This document shows, piece after piece, positions 30,298 to 42,539 of a DNA stretch of 64,000 nt. The DNA comes from Thereva unica. Its lineage: Eukaryota > Arthropoda > Insecta > Diptera > Therevidae. The notes below the pieces were generated by a model, which did no database searches, was not told the DNA's origin, and saw only the letters and a list, made by a program, of their open reading frames with translations. Location: assembly GCA_949987705.1 (NCBI GenBank), contig OX465282.1:10280501-10344500 (forward strand). The letters are read 5' to 3'. The translations under genes were made by a program, and so were the position numbers. Each line of letters starts with the position of its first letter. Within the stretch, counting starts at the first letter, position 1.

Positions 30298-32120
30298 GCA
30301 TGATCTGGAACCACACGAACAACAATCGATCAAGAAACAAGCTAAGGACATGTATCAAGAACAAACCATGCTAGTTGAAAAACTTTGGAGTACCTCTTGC
30401 AGATTAAAGCCGAGGATATCACCCTAAAATTTGTTCAAAACTTAATTTTCCAAATGTACTCAAAGAAGCCAGCAAGTACCGGATATATGTCCTGATAGCT
30501 GACCCAGAAGGAATCTTCCCCTTAAACTAAAATTAATTTCGCCTCTCAGAAGAGGCCGCCTTCATTGAGTCAAAAATTTTACCGCCCCAAAAAGCATGAC
30601 TTTATTCTAGATTGATGCACAAAGGCTCCTCATTCTGTTTTTTGGTTCCTTTCCACTACCACCACCACACCACCTGACAAAATTTCATGCATGCCATCCT
30701 CGAAATGCGACAATATTCATGCGAAATTTGCAACTTGAATAAAACATTAAAACTTAAATTTAAAATTCTTTCGCCTTGATTTTGTGTGTGTGCCAGGACA
30801 TTTTGTGTTGCCTGCCTCTCGGTTCCGTGAGGGTGAAAAAAAAAAGATAATGCGAGAAAATATTCGAGAAAAATGAGTCCTATTTTATTTTATTCTTATC
30901 CTTAAGAAATTCGTCCCGAATTCTTATGTAAAGGCGTAAAGGACATCTCAGCTTGAAGATTGTCACTTGTTGGGTATTCAAAACATTCTGCCACGGACAC
31001 ATGTGGGGGCGCTGTTGGGTAGAGGAGACAGAGAGAGCATTTCTGCAACAAATCTATTGAGCCCTTCCGCATTTGCATATGTTGGTAGTACATATGTAAC
31101 GCAAACTGACTTCCCTCCCTTCGCTTTTATATTTCTTTTTCTTTTATTTTTTTTTTTTTTCTCCTTTTTGGTTTGTTACTGTGTATGCACAGGAAATGTT
31201 TTTTAAGCAATAAAAAAAACGGAGGCTCTCCTTTCTAGGAGAGAGAGTAAATGCTGGAAGATAGAGAAAAACTAGGTCAGACATCATTTCTCTGTGTATT
31301 TTTAGGGTGTAAATTCCTGTTTTTGTTAGCTAGTAGGTTGAGTGTTGACGTGTAACGCACCCACTTAACTGTCGACCCGCATGAATTTAAAGGATGTGCT
31401 CTGGTTTGATGGTGAACACTCTATCAACGTCAAAACATAGGGAATTTTTTTGGTTAAAGAAGAATCTTTCGTGGGGCCCTTCCGTGCCAGCACAGACAGA
31501 CATATACAAATATATTACGATCAGTTACAAAAATCAAAGTTAAATATTGAAGGAGACAAATATACACACGTAGAGACCGGCAAATTGCAGGACTCGATGG
31601 GTGCGGAATTAACTGGTTTCAACTTCATGCAATGGAAGAGAAATTGTTATGGTTTCGGTCAGCCCAGGAAGCAGAATCAACGTCCAACTTTCACGGCCAG
31701 TTCATTAGGGAGTGATGAACATTTTAGTTTAATAGAGCAAGCCACACAAACCCCAAAAGTTATGACCACAATTTAGTTTGTTGTTTTAAGCTGTTTAACA
31801 TGAAAGCGTTATAGGTGAATTTATTGATCTGCTAGTTCACGTTAAAAATGGTAAATAGTGTTATTTCACTATTTTGTTTTATTTTATTTTTATTTCCATG
31901 CCGGGTTTTGTTGGTCCCGGATCGGAACCCAGGCGGAATTGAGTTACCGAGAAAATTAAACACCCGCTGAATGGTCAACCAGTGGCAAAAAGGTTGGTCG
32001 GCTGGTTCACACAGATGCCCGGGAAAGGTCGGTGTGTAAAAGTGCCTTAACCTGGTAATGTGGCTCTGCATGAGTGGACTCCGGTAATACTCGTGCGAAC
32101 GAATTATGAAGAAAAATACA
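30298..32120. other. No gene supported
   Basis: About 1.8 kb. An open frame at 31450-31776 (108 codons, TTG start) has no family resemblance I can see and is flanked by A+T-rich sequence; I do not call it a gene. The T-rich tract at 31134-31165 is low complexity. Confidence 0.4.
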
Positions 32121-32124
32121 ATTA

Positions 32125-32275
32125 CAGTAATCCCTCCGTTTGCGCGGTTTTCGATTGCACGATTTCACATTATGCGCGTCCAAATTTTAATACCAACTTT
32201 TCGGGGAACGCGAAAAGAAAAAAAAATCAAGTTTTGAAATTAGGGAATTTACCATATTTCGTTATATTTCCATAA
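32125..32275 (+). repeat. pogo/Tigger-type terminus
   Basis: CAGTAATCCCTCCGTTTGCG followed by GCGGTTTTCGATTGCACGAT is the characteristic CAGTAATCCCTCG... end of pogo/Tigger elements, preceded by TTA as expected for a TA target. Only this end is seen. Confidence 0.6.
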
Positions 32276-32546
32276 ATTAAATGTTAAGTAGATCACACAG
32301 CTTATAGAAATCGAAATGACTTAAATAATGCGTAGTTAGTAGATTACATGACCTATATAGGTTATAGGGGAGTAACTCAACGCAATGCGTAGTTAGTAGG
32401 TTTTATGACCCAAGGGACTAAAAAAGTATAGGTAGTAAGTTACCCCGTTTATGACTAGGTTAAAAAGTTGAGTCGAAGTTAAGTTGAAATTTCGACCACT
32501 GTATAAGATGTCGAGTTGACTTCACTTTGGGTTAAAATAGAGTTGA

Positions 32547-32559
32547 ACTGAAATCAAAA
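32547..32559 (+). repeat. Target-site duplication of RTE-B (left), 13 bp
   Basis: ACTGAAATCAAAA, identical to 35853-35865. Confidence 0.93.
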
Positions 32560-35500
32560 TCCATCCAATGGCGCTACAGCCCAAATCGAGCCTTGGCCTC
32601 CTCTAGGGCATTTCTCCAAGTCTGACGGTTCCTTGCAGCAGTTCTCCAGTTCCGAATGTTCAGCATTGTCTCTGCGTCAGCCGTCACAGAGTCCATCCAT
32701 CTTCTCCTGGGTCTACCTACTGGTCTGTTTCCTGGAATTTCGGCCACCATAAGCCGTTTTGGGATACGGTTATCATTCATCCTGATTACGTGGCCGGCTA
32801 GTCTTAGTCTGTTGATTTTTATAAACGTTGAGAGTTCTGGGTCGTCAAAAATTTCATACAACTCGTTGTTGTATCTCCTTCGCCATATCCCATCCTCTCT
32901 CGTTGGGCCTATTATGCATCTGAGCACCTTCCTCTCAAACCTGTTGACTTGTTCCTCTATCTCCTGGGTCATAGTCCAAGTCTCGCTGCCATAGCACAGT
33001 ACTGGTCGTATTACTGTTTTGTAGAGTGAGAGTTTCGTTTTTCTGTGCACAAATCTTGAGTGCAATATTTGTTTTTGGGCATAAAAAGCTCTATTAGCCA
33101 GTAGTATTCGTCTAGTTACTTCTTCCTTTTCATCGTTTCTTTTTCTAATTGTAGACCCAAGGTAGACTGTTTTATCGACTACTTCTAGATTATGTTCGTC
33201 GATAGTTATATTTCTTCCCATTCTAAATCTTCCAGCTCTGCATTGTTGCATCACCTTCGTTTTTTCTTCATTGATGTTCAGCCCTATGTCCTTGGCCGCC
33301 TCTTTTAATTCGACATAGACTTCTTTTGCTGCCAAGAAGGACCTTCCCACGATGTTCACGTCATCCGCATATCCAAGTAATTGTACAGACTGCGTTGCTA
33401 TGGACGCATTTCTTCGTACTGATGTTTTTCTTATCACCCATTCTAGGGCCAGGTTGAAAAGCATGGGGGCTAGTCCATCTACTTGTCTAAGACCTTGTCG
33501 CACTTCGAACTCTTCTGTTATTGCATTTTGAATCCTTACTTTCGCCAGGGAGCTATTCGTTGCGCATTTTATCAGTCGTACCAGCTTGGAGGGACTCCTA
33601 ATTCCAATAGGATCCTGTACAGCCTCTCTCTGTTTATCGAGTCATATGCCTGTTGAAAGTCGACAAATATCTGGTATATATCTATATTCCTTTCCCAGGT
33701 TTTCTCCAGAATTTGTTTTAAGGTCAGCAGTTGGTCCGATGTTGACCTGTTTGTCCTAAAACCAGCTTGATATTCTCCTATAAGGCCTTCCGCTATAGGT
33801 TCTAGTTTTTGTTTCACAAGGATTGTGAAGGTTTTGTAGCTGGTGCTGAGGAGTGAGATGCCTCTGTAGTTTTTACAGGTTAATTACAGGTTAATTTATC
33901 TCCTTTCTTGTAGATTGGACATATAATCGCTTTCTTCCAGTCATCTGGTATAACTTCTTCGTCCCAGACGTTACATATGAGTTCGTGTAAGTTCCTTAAG
34001 AGTTGCGGCCCTCCTTCCTTTAGTAGCTCAGCTGCGATTCCATCGATGCCTGGGGATTTGCTGCTTTTTTGCCTTTTCACAGCTTCCCGTACCTCATCCA
34101 GTGTTGGTGGTTCTATTGGGATACTATCTTGAGGTATTACCATTGCTTCCGCCTGTGAGTCTTCGTTTATTCTTTGGGTTGGATTCAATAAGTTTTGAAA
34201 ATATTGTCTCCATCTTTCCTTTATCCTATCCGGGTCTGCTAATAGGTTCCCATCCATGTCTCTACAAATATCCGTTCTTGGCTGAAACTTATTACTGATC
34301 TGGCGTGTTCCTTTGTAGGCTTGCCTAGTTCTACCTTCGCTGAAGTCTTCCTGTATCTGTAGGATCCTCCTGTTTAGATACTCTCTCTTTTTCTTTCTGC
34401 ACAGCTTGTCTGCAGTTCTTCTTTTTAGCTTAAAGACTTCCATCCTTGCTCTTGTGGGCCTTGCGATGTACTCCCGGTGGCTCTGGTTTCGTTCTTCTAT
34501 TGCAGCTCTGCAATCCCGATCAAACCAGTCAATTCTAGTCTGTCTGGGGGCCCAGCCTAGGGCGTCTTCAGCTGCCTCCTTTACGCTGTTTTTCAGCTTT
34601 TCCCATTTGTTGTTAATGTCAGGCTCATCTCCTACTCCTTCTCTCAGGTTTTGTACGATAGCATTCTGATAGGCCTCTCTTCTTTCTTCAAGTTTGAGCT
34701 TGTCTATATCGTACCTTAGCTGTGTTTGCCCTCTTTGAGTTTTGGTCGTTATCCGGGCTCTAAATTTCACTTTGACAAGATAGTGGTCCGAGCCACAGCA
34801 CGCTCCCCTCATAGTTCTCACATCCAGTATACTCGTGGCCCCTCTTCTCTCAATTAGGGCGTGGTCTATTTAATTATATGTAACCCTGTCTGGTGACTGC
34901 CACGTCATCTTATGAATATTTTTATGTGGGAACATTGTTGAACTTACTACCATTGAGTTCGAGCTAGCGAGATCGATCAATCTACTACCATTGTCATTGG
35001 TAGCGTTATGTAGGCTGTGCTTTCCTATGACTCCTAGGAATTCCTCTTCTTTTCCTACTTTGGCGTTCATGTCTCCAAGCACCATTTTAATATCGTTTGA
35101 CGGTATTAATCTGATGACGTTTGTTAGCTCCTGGTAGAATTCCTCTTTCTCCTCATCCGTCTTGTCTTCTGTGGGCGCATGGACGTTTATGAGACTAATG
35201 TTATGTAGTCTTGTTTTAATCCGAAGCGTACATATCCTATTATTTACTGGCTTGAAGTCCAGAATCAGTGATTTCATTTTCTTTTCGACTATGAAGGCAA
35301 CTCCGAACTCTCTTCTTCCATTCGATGAACCACTGGAGAGTATCGTGTGGGTTTTGAGATCTACTATGCCACTGTGAGTCCATTTGGTTTCCTGTAGAGC
35401 GGTGATTGCTATGCCGTATTTTTCCAATAATAATAAAAGCGAACGCAGAGCGCCCGTCCTGTTAGCGTTCTGACGTTCCAAGTTCCAATGTCAAATTCCA

Positions 35501-35852
35501 TATTTCGTTGCCTGGGTCGTTGCCGTTGAGTCCGTCCTGTCCGAGGCCTGCCTTGAGGATTCGTGACGGGTGGGTTTTTACGGTGGAAGGTTGTCAGCCT
35601 GCCGCCCAACCCCCAACCTGGAGGACCAGTCCGGTAATTGTTTCGTTTTGAGGCGCGAAACACTCGCCTTTCACCCTCCTCCGTCAGTTACTCTTGTATA
35701 TACAAGAGCATCCAGGGAACACCCGATGTAAAGTCAACATCTTCGTGGAGGTGGAGGTAGGATTCGGTAGCATATCGGAAGGACTTAGGTCGTGAAGACC
35801 ATGGGTCGCAGATGGCGTTTCTCAGGACTTGTCCCTTTGGTGTACCGGCACC
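32560..35852 (-). mobile_element. Full-length RTE-like LINE, minus strand (RTE-B), inactivated
   Basis: About 3.3 kb with perfect 13-bp target duplications (ACTGAAATCAAAA). The 3' end on the minus strand is GGGCTGTAGCGCCATTGGAT, immediately after the ORF stop, a very short 3' UTR as in RTE. The 5' leader runs from 35852 to about 35510. It is a different family from RTE-A: the proteins share layout but only scattered motifs. It inserted into MITE C copy 1. Confidence 0.9.
32574..35663 (-). pseudogene. Endonuclease-reverse transcriptase of RTE-B, broken
   Basis: Endonuclease blocks: FDIGTWNVRTL (35500 region), ALQETKWTHSG, VLGDMNAKVG, CGSDHYLVKVKF. RT blocks: KSPGIDGIAAELLKEGG, IYKKGDKLTC, EYQAGFRTNRSTSDQL, FVDFQQAYDSINRE, VRQGLRQVDGLAPMLFN, LLGYADDVNIVG (active site), then CYGSETWTMTQEIE, RLRLAGHVIRMNDNR and a GRPRRRW basic end. 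Lesions: a frameshift near 35470, a nonsense codon at 34870-34872, an 11-bp tandem duplication (TTAACCTGTAA twice) at about 33876-33897 that shifts the frame, and a frameshift near 33575-33600. Otherwise the protein would be near 1000 residues. Confidence 0.9.
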
Positions 35853-35865
35853 ACTGAAATCAAAA
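35853..35865 (+). repeat. Target-site duplication of RTE-B (right), 13 bp
   Basis: ACTGAAATCAAAA, identical to 32547-32559. Confidence 0.93.
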
Positions 35866-36066
35866 CATAACCTCAAATACGTAAAAATTCAGAACGAAAT
35901 TCAGAAGACGGACTGCACGGATGGTAAACAAAAAAAAGTCACTTCAACCCAATTACAAATCCACCCGCGAATATGAGGTTAAATATCAACTCCAACCAGG
36001 TAGGAGATGAGTTGGGTTTAGTGGACCCAGTTTCAACTCGACCCCCGTTTATGACTGGGTTGAAAC

Positions 36067-36160
36067 TTCTTCTTCTTCTTCTTTGGTGCGTTAGCTGACG
36101 GTCCGAGCGAGACGTCCCCGCAACGCATGCCCTGCTGTCGGTGCCGCGTTATTCGCCTAG
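36067..36160 (-). mobile_element. Very short 3' fragment of RTE-A, minus strand
   Basis: TTCTTCTTCTTCTTTGGTGC, TTAGCTGACGGTCCGAGCGA and GACGTCCCCGCAACGCATGC are the inverted last 90 bp of RTE-A, ending in the (GAA)n tail at the junction with MITE C. A severely 5'-truncated insertion. Confidence 0.85.
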
Positions 36161-36650
36161 TTTATTCGGTTTCCCGATTCTGGTCACTACGTGACGTGCT
36201 AGCAATACAATGGCACCACGCCTCATTTGAAGTGAGACATTGTACTGGTTCAATAGGAAAAAGAGGCTCATCTTACAAACTCATTTCATAATCGTGTCCT
36301 ACCCAACACTAATGTAGATCCTAACGATGGCATCGAACCCCATCTTGACACTTGAATTCAGGATGATGATGCTGCTGCTGATAACGATTAAATTGGTGGA
36401 ACTGGGGACAATGCTACTGCTGGTAATGATGATGATGATGAGGTTGTTGGTTCTGAAGAATAAGGCGGCTCTATAAAAACTTCCTCTAATTCTACTGTTT
36501 CTTCGTAGTTAAAATCTTGACCTGTAAATATTTTCTAAAATAAAAACATTTCTTTTATTTCCTCGTAGATCATTTATATATTGACGCGAAACGTCTATAA
36601 AATTCGCTATTTCTGCGGATTTTGATTTTTTCCTTTTGGATGAACTTTAA
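36161..36650. other. Unassigned; contains a GAT trinucleotide run
   Basis: A frame around 36290-36475 reads LPNTNVDPNDGIEPHL and then Asp/Glu-rich stretches broken by stops; (GAT)n lies at 36428-36442. I do not recognise it. Confidence 0.4.
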
Positions 36651-37639
36651 CACACGATTATGAAGTCGAGAATTTATTATTTGTAGTATGAGGGTGAGCC
36701 GAGCGGGCTAGTCTTGTGTTGCGGGAAAAGTATCGCCGTGCAGGCAAGAGGTCCTGAATTTCAGTGGAACAGTCGTCATGGTAATGGCGATAAAGTACGG
36801 AGAGGGCTGCTAGATTCTTACGGTGGCTTAAGGTGTCTATGGAGGCGCGAAAGGGGCCATCACCAATGAGTTTGAGGGCGCGATTTTGCACCTTGTCGAG
36901 ACAAGCCAAGGTGTTTTTTTGGGGCGCCTGCACAGATATACGAGTTGTATTCAAGGCGCGGCCGAATGTAGGATTTGTAGATTGTAGTCAAGGCGGCTGG
37001 CTGAAGAAGGAACTTGCATCTCTTGAGAAATCCGACATTGGGAGGCTTGTTTGGCGATTTGGAATATGTGATCATTCAATTGCAGATGCTCCGTTAAAGT
37101 TACCCCTAGGATGTTGAGAGTTGAGTCAGCAGTTAGATTCTCTTTATTTACTGAGATAGGAGGAAGGTCAGTACATTTTTTGTTGGAGATCACACAGTAC
37201 TTCGTTTTCATGGCATTAAATTCGACGCGGTTCATTTCGCCCCAATGAAGAATCGATTCGATATCCCGGTTGATCGAAGTGGACATCAGTTGACTGTGGT
37301 AAAGACAAGGTATGACATGTGCTTGTCTTATATTGTAGAAGGAGTAGGAGAAATGCAAAGTACCGTCATCAGCGAAGCAGTGAAGTGCGTTGGAGGGGAT
37401 TGAGAGCTGATCATTAATGAAGATTAGAAAAAGTGAGGCTGAGAGAATTGACCCCTGGGGAACTCCGGCCGAAATGACATGGGGGTTGGATTCGAGGCCA
37501 TCCAATACTATCTTGATTGAACGGCCTGAAAGAAATCTCTTAATCCAGTTCCTTAGAACTAAGTGTATACCAATAGCTTGGAGTTTATTCAACAGAGCAG
37601 GGTGCCATACTCTGTCAAAAGCCTTTGATATATCTAGAA

Positions 37640-38296
37640 CAGTGGTTCCCAAACTTTATTCCGTACGTACCTTTCTACAATGTATAAAATTTGGCGGAAG
37701 TCCAGGATGAAAAAATAAAATAATATATGATATAGGTACCTATATATTTATCCTTTAATATATTTTAAAACGTTTTTATTAACTCGCTTTCTTATCTGTC
37801 TGTTTGTCCGGTACTTATCTTGCAATCGATTTTTTGAATACTTTCGGTTACCCGATCACCCTGAAATTTTGCACACAACTTTAGCTCCGATGACAATGCA
37901 ATATGGTATACTCAATATACCTTTATATCCATGGCGGCAGTCTCAGGAGGGCGGATTGAAATATTTTTCACAACCCCTTCGACATGGGTATCAAATGAAA
38001 GGGTATGATAAGTAGAACACCATAACCAACATATTATACTCAATATATCGTTTGGCCCATGGCGGCCATCTCAAGAGGGCGGATTACAATTTTCTTCACA
38101 ACCCCCTCGACATGGGAATATGGAATGGCAACCAAAATGTTACGCGGCGTGACGTAGACCAAATTTCAAGGAAGAAGGATTCTGATTAGCAAGAACGCGT
38201 TAAATGGTCGGCGCAGCGCCAGTGAATCTGCGAATGTATTTGCGCTTCGGCGCTGGTGACGCGGAACCCTAAAATTCCCTACTTTGGGAATCACTG
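37640..38296. mobile_element. hAT MITE, 657 bp, inside the LINE
   Basis: Ends CAGTGGTTCCCAAACT and, inverted, CAGTGATTCCCAAAGT; flanks ATCTAGAA (37632-37639) and ATCTAGAG (38297-38304) form an 8-bp duplication with one change. Internally a block of about 115 bp (CATGGCGGCAGTCTCAGGAG... and CATGGCGGCCATCTCAAGAG...) is directly repeated. Confidence 0.9.
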
Positions 38297-38530
38297 ATCT
38301 AGAGCAACCAGACGACCAGACTCGCCAAAGCTGTGAATGCTTTGGTTGATACGCTCGGTTAAATACAAGCAGATCGCCAGTAGACCGTTTTGGTCTAAAG
38401 CCGTAATGCCTGTGGTGTATAATTTGGTTGGATTCTAGATATTTCATCAGCTTTTTATTGATTATTGTCTCCATGATTTTGGAGAGAACAGAAGTAATTG
38501 CAATTGGGCGGTAGTTTAAGGGGTCGCTGG

Positions 38531-39879
38531 CAGTGGCGGTTCCTCTTTGGAAGCAAAGGAAGCATTGCTTCCCTTGACCAAATAGGCAACTTCAAAAAAA
38601 TAAATTTAAATATAATCAAGAAAAATCTCAATATATTTCCACATCTGGAAACACTAAACCTGGAGATATTGCAGCTTCCCCATATTGTGTAAGGCATCGA
38701 TGAAGTATGAGCGGCGAGTGGTGAGCGGCAGAGTGACAATACTAAAGTGCCGCTCTCCGCTAAATCGAGAAATTAAATTTTTCTGGTGCCGCTCTTATCG
38801 TTTCCGAGGCCTGGGGAAGCTGTAATATCTCCAGCTTATTTGCCCAGAAAATTATCGTGAAAACTCCAACACATTCAATTTAATTGTACTCACACCCGAG
38901 CAAAGGTTCGCGTTGATACAGTACCCTCAGAAGCTGAGTTAAACGCAGCTTCTTCGGCACGGCACCGAACAGCGGGAATTGAGAAGTCGAAGATAGAGAA
39001 ATCTGTTCTGGCTTCGAGCAATATTAAATTTGCTCTTAAAAATTTGCTTCGAAATTTTGTTTTTGACTCTCCTTAAAATATGAATTTTCGTTTATGGATA
39101 TTGAGTCAAGAAAAAAGAGATAGAGGATAGGTGAAGTTTCTCTTTATCTATCGTGTGTTCTAATGGGGTGGCAGGCGGTGTATATCGAATATAAGCTGAT
39201 AACTTTGTAGCTTCCATTATATTTTTTATGATTCTCTTTAAAGATGATTTAAAGGGATAGAGAATATTTTTATTAATTCTATTTTGGAGTATGGGTTGCC
39301 TGAAGTAATTTTTTGCAAGGAGAATGTAATGATTGTAGGCGGTGGGTGGTATAGGGGGTGTATGCTTGGTATGCAGGGTATCATTATTACTATTTTTTAG
39401 ATTTTGAACCGAACTTATGCATTTGTATGAAAAATTAAATGAGATCAAAGTAGTACAGTTGCAGTTTTTCAAAGGCTTTAATTATTAACAGAATCTGAAA
39501 AAAGGCGCAAAGCAGCGAAACTATTTCGAAAAAATTAACGAAAAAATGCAAATATTCACGATTGTCTATTCGATTGCTTTTTTTGGACCTACACATACCG
39601 AGATATATGTATCTACATTATGTATATTTAGAAAGAACGACCAAAATGATAAAGTTTACACAAAATGGCCGATAACTTATGTAGCCTCGGTTGCTATAGG
39701 TAGAAAATGTCCATTGCGTATAGTATTCGATGTAAATAACATATCCCAAAAAAAACTTTTTAGACTGGAAACAATTCCTTATGTTTTGCTTATCTGACTC
39801 CTCTATATGTTATTTTTCAGTTTTTATCGTTCGCCTTGCGCATTGCTTCCCTTATCCTGAACCTTACGAACCGCCACTG
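38531..39879. mobile_element. Non-autonomous hAT element, 1349 bp, inside the same LINE
   Basis: Ends CAGTGGCGGTTCCT and, inverted, CAGTGGCGGTTCGT; perfect 8-bp duplication GTCGCTGG (38523-38530 and 39880-39887). Subterminal GAAGCAATGC/GCATTGCTTCCC boxes are inverted. A hairpin pair GGAGATATTGCAGCTTCCCC / GGGGAAGCTGTAATATCTCC lies at about 38660-38838. No transposase recognised. Confidence 0.92.
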
Positions 39880-40195
39880 GTCGCTGGCTTCATCTTTTTT
39901 TGGGATTGGCTGAACATGAGCTAGTTTCCAAGAGTCGAGATACAATCCGGAGAAGTAAGACAGGGCAAAAAGTTTGCGCAAGGGTTTAGCCAAAGGTGAG
40001 GCATATTTTTTAAGTAATATAGGGGAGATTTCGTCCAGTGGCCAGTGGATTTATTGACATCGAGTTCCTCGCGGGTCCTGAAGTGAACCCCGTCCATTGA
40101 GTGGGTGGTGTTCTCGAGAGTGGAGGGTGACAGCTGGTTACTACTCAGGTTCAGGTGAGCGAAAATGTAAACAGACCCTGTGAAACCGGGCATAA

Positions 40196-41480
40196 ATGAA
40201 ATAATTTTTATTTATTTCATTTTTGCAGACTAAAAAATTGCAGGTCCCAAGAAGAAATAATTACTACGGCCCGCAGAAAAACACGTTAAATTTATTCTGA
40301 CCCATATTAGAAAGGTTGCCGTATACCCTCTATACTTCGGTATATTATCTAGGTAATTACAACGTCATTGTTTAGCTTAGTATAAATTCTAGTGTTGTTG
40401 CATTCAATTAGAAAAATGTGTATTCGGTGTGTATTTGTAAACAACCTCTCAAAAGTCCTTTTTTTAAATCTTCAAATTAAAACTTTTTCCCATAGACAGG
40501 GTAATAATTTTCAAATAACAAAAAAAAGAGGACACGATGCCATTATTACGTCCAGTCTTGTCCTACTATCGCCTTATGTCAATAAAGGACATCGCTATTC
40601 ATTTAAACAAAATGTTTCTTATCAAAGGGACGAAGACATATTTTCCTTTTAGGCAAAAAAAAAATAAAATAAAAATAAAAGCAAAAATACAAAAAAACAA
40701 GGACAGAGAAAAAAACCTCTCGACCTTTTCAGCCTTGACCGTTGTGCTATCTCCAAGTTGACTCTCGGAAGCATGTCAATAATTGCCCAAAGAGCAAGGA
40801 CATCTAATTTTATCTTTACGGCCAGGCACAATGCGACTCGGCGCTAAAGACGTTTCGAGATAAATTCAATAAAAACTCCTGGGGTGAAATTAGTTCCATT
40901 TTACGCATCTATTTTGTCCTAATAAACTAGCAGCTTCAGGAGCTCGATGAGAGTTCCTTTGTCGTGTTGGGGAAAAAGGTTCCAAGTGTAAACTTTACAG
41001 CACAGGGAAAAAAACGATCAAATTTCCCCACAGTGGAGGAATATCGCCCAGCACTAATTTGAGTATCAAAGTCTTAGAAAGTGTGATGTTTGCTCGATGT
41101 TGTAGGAAATTGAAAATTTCAAGTATTTTGGGGCATGGCGGACACGCAAAGCAATTTGTGAACATGATTTAGGTATTTCAATTCGAGATTTATTGTTTGT
41201 TCGAAGATCCCTAAAGACGGTATAAGGGTATAGACTGAAAAATGTGTGAAGTGAATTACTTCATTCACATGACGACCTCCACACCACTGCAATTCACTTG
41301 GCACACATTTGTTTACACATTTTCCAGTCATTGAATCTTTTAAATTTCACCCTCGTCGCCAGCATCAATATTATCTTTAGATCGTCGGTTTCCTTTGTGA
41401 TGGCATCATTATGTCTAGCCAACGAGCTAACCTTATTTCTAACCTAATTCAGATCTACTTAGTTATTCAAACCAAGGGTA
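40196..41480. other. A+T-rich stretch, no gene seen
   Basis: About 1.3 kb with A-rich tracts (40650-40700) and no recognised motif. Confidence 0.45.
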
Positions 41481-41484
41481 GATA

Positions 41485-41560
41485 TTGCACGACATGACAT
41501 GCCCTCTAGATGTGAAGGACTGGCAATACAAAGGATGATTCAACTTACTCGTTTTTTTTC
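41485..41560 (+). repeat. LINE 3' UTR fragment
   Basis: GATATTGCACGACATGACAT, GTGAAGGACTGGCAATACAA and AGGATGATTCAACTTACTCG parallel the 3' ends at 29050-29130 and 30215-30290. Confidence 0.55.
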
Positions 41561-41896
41561 AGTCTGCTGACTAGGACATGTATTTCTGAAACAAAAACGT
41601 CAACTCTTCACAAGGATCTTACAGGTAGGAAGAAATGTATTTGTTCATCCCCTATTCAACCAAATATGTGAAGCTTTGGCAGAAGAGATGGTTTAGTCGG
41701 GACTGCATGAACACAATGAACCTGATGAATTCACTTTCAAAGCATTTCCAAGTTCCCTGAGTGAATCGTTCTGTACATCAAAGCAAGGAACTCCTGTAAA
41801 TCCACCTCAGGAAAGTCAAATTATCATTTGATAATAGGTCTTCATTTTTTATCTACAATGTGAGGGATTAACAGGCCGCAATCCAAGGCTGACTCT

Positions 41897-42337
41897 TACC
41901 CCGTTTATGACTAGCTTTAACCCAGGTTCAACCCAGGTTCAACCCAGTCATAAACGGACGTCGAGTTGAAACTGCGTCCACTCAACCCATCTCAGCTCTC
42001 CTACCTGGATCGAGTTGATATTTCACCTCATATACGCGGGTTGAGTTGAAATAGAGTTGAAGTGACATTTGTGTTTTGCTTGTTTACCATCCGTGAAGTC
42101 CGCTTTCGGCGTTAGTTTTGTGTTCGATGTGTTTTTCTGGTACAGGAAAAATAAATTATTTCGTTCTGGTTTTTACGTATCTATAAATGAGAATTTCACA
42201 CTAAAATTTGAGGTTATGTTTTGATATCAATGCAACTCTATTTCAACCCAAAGTGAACTCAACTCAACATCATATACGGTGGTCGAAGTTTCAACTCAAT
42301 TTCGACTCAACTTTTCGACCTAGTCATAAACGGGGTA
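41897..42337 (+). mobile_element. MITE C, copy 2, intact, 441 bp
   Basis: Perfect 18-bp terminal repeats TACCCCGTTTATGACTAG / CTAGTCATAAACGGGGTA including a TA at each edge, suggesting a TA target (Tc1/mariner-like mobilisation). The interior has repeated GTTGA/TCAAC motifs in both orientations. Reverse orientation relative to copy 1 at 32441. Confidence 0.88.
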
Positions 42338-42539
42338 TCTGTTCGTCTCGAATTCATCTCCGCTCGACATTCTTATGGCAGGAGCCCTGCACCCAAGTGT
42401 TCCTCTCACTCAATGGACCGGTTTTTCTCAACCACTCGCATGGTATAACGTTTTAAGAGCCTGTGCAATGAAGCGAAGTAATCCATGGGATTGCGTACAG
42501 GTTAGTGATGTCTTCGATTAATGATACGGGGTCCGCAAT

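Larger units (their letters stand above)
32441..36066 (-). mobile_element. MITE C, copy 1, split by RTE-B
   Basis: Starts TACCCCGTTTATGACTAG at 32441, as does the intact copy at 41897-42337 (read inverted). The sequence to 32559 and from 35866 to 36066 aligns with the reverse complement of that copy (GGTTATGTTTTGATATCAAT region, GGATGGTAAACAAAA, AACCAGGTAGGAGATGAGTTG). RTE-B lies between. The far end is cut by a short RTE-A fragment at 36067. Confidence 0.8.
36655..40195 (-). pseudogene. Jockey/CR1-like LINE ORF2, minus strand, split by two hAT elements
   Basis: Read from 40195 downward: FRTREELDVNKSTG (start of RT), PCANFLPCLTSPDC, then hAT insert, NYRPIAITSVLSKIMETIIN, YGFRPKRSTGDLLV, second hAT insert, ISKAFDRVWHPALLNKLQAI, AGVPQGSILSASLFLIFIND, CFADDGTLHFSYSF (RT active site), VEFNAMKTKYCVIS, LNILGVTLTEHLQLNDHI, TTIYKSYIRPRLEYNSYI and NRALKLIGDGPFRAS. 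Several frameshifts occur in the last third. Removing each hAT and one target copy rejoins the RT frame. The endonuclease half is missing (5' truncation). Position 36655 is the last recognisable codon region. Confidence 0.88.

Noticed and set aside
31450..31776. 108-codon ORF
   Set aside because: TTG-type start, no recognisable motif, A+T-rich surroundings; equally likely chance.
34101..35377. Plus-strand ORFs inside 32.5-35.5 kb
   Set aside because: Antisense to the RTE-B endonuclease-RT gene on the minus strand.
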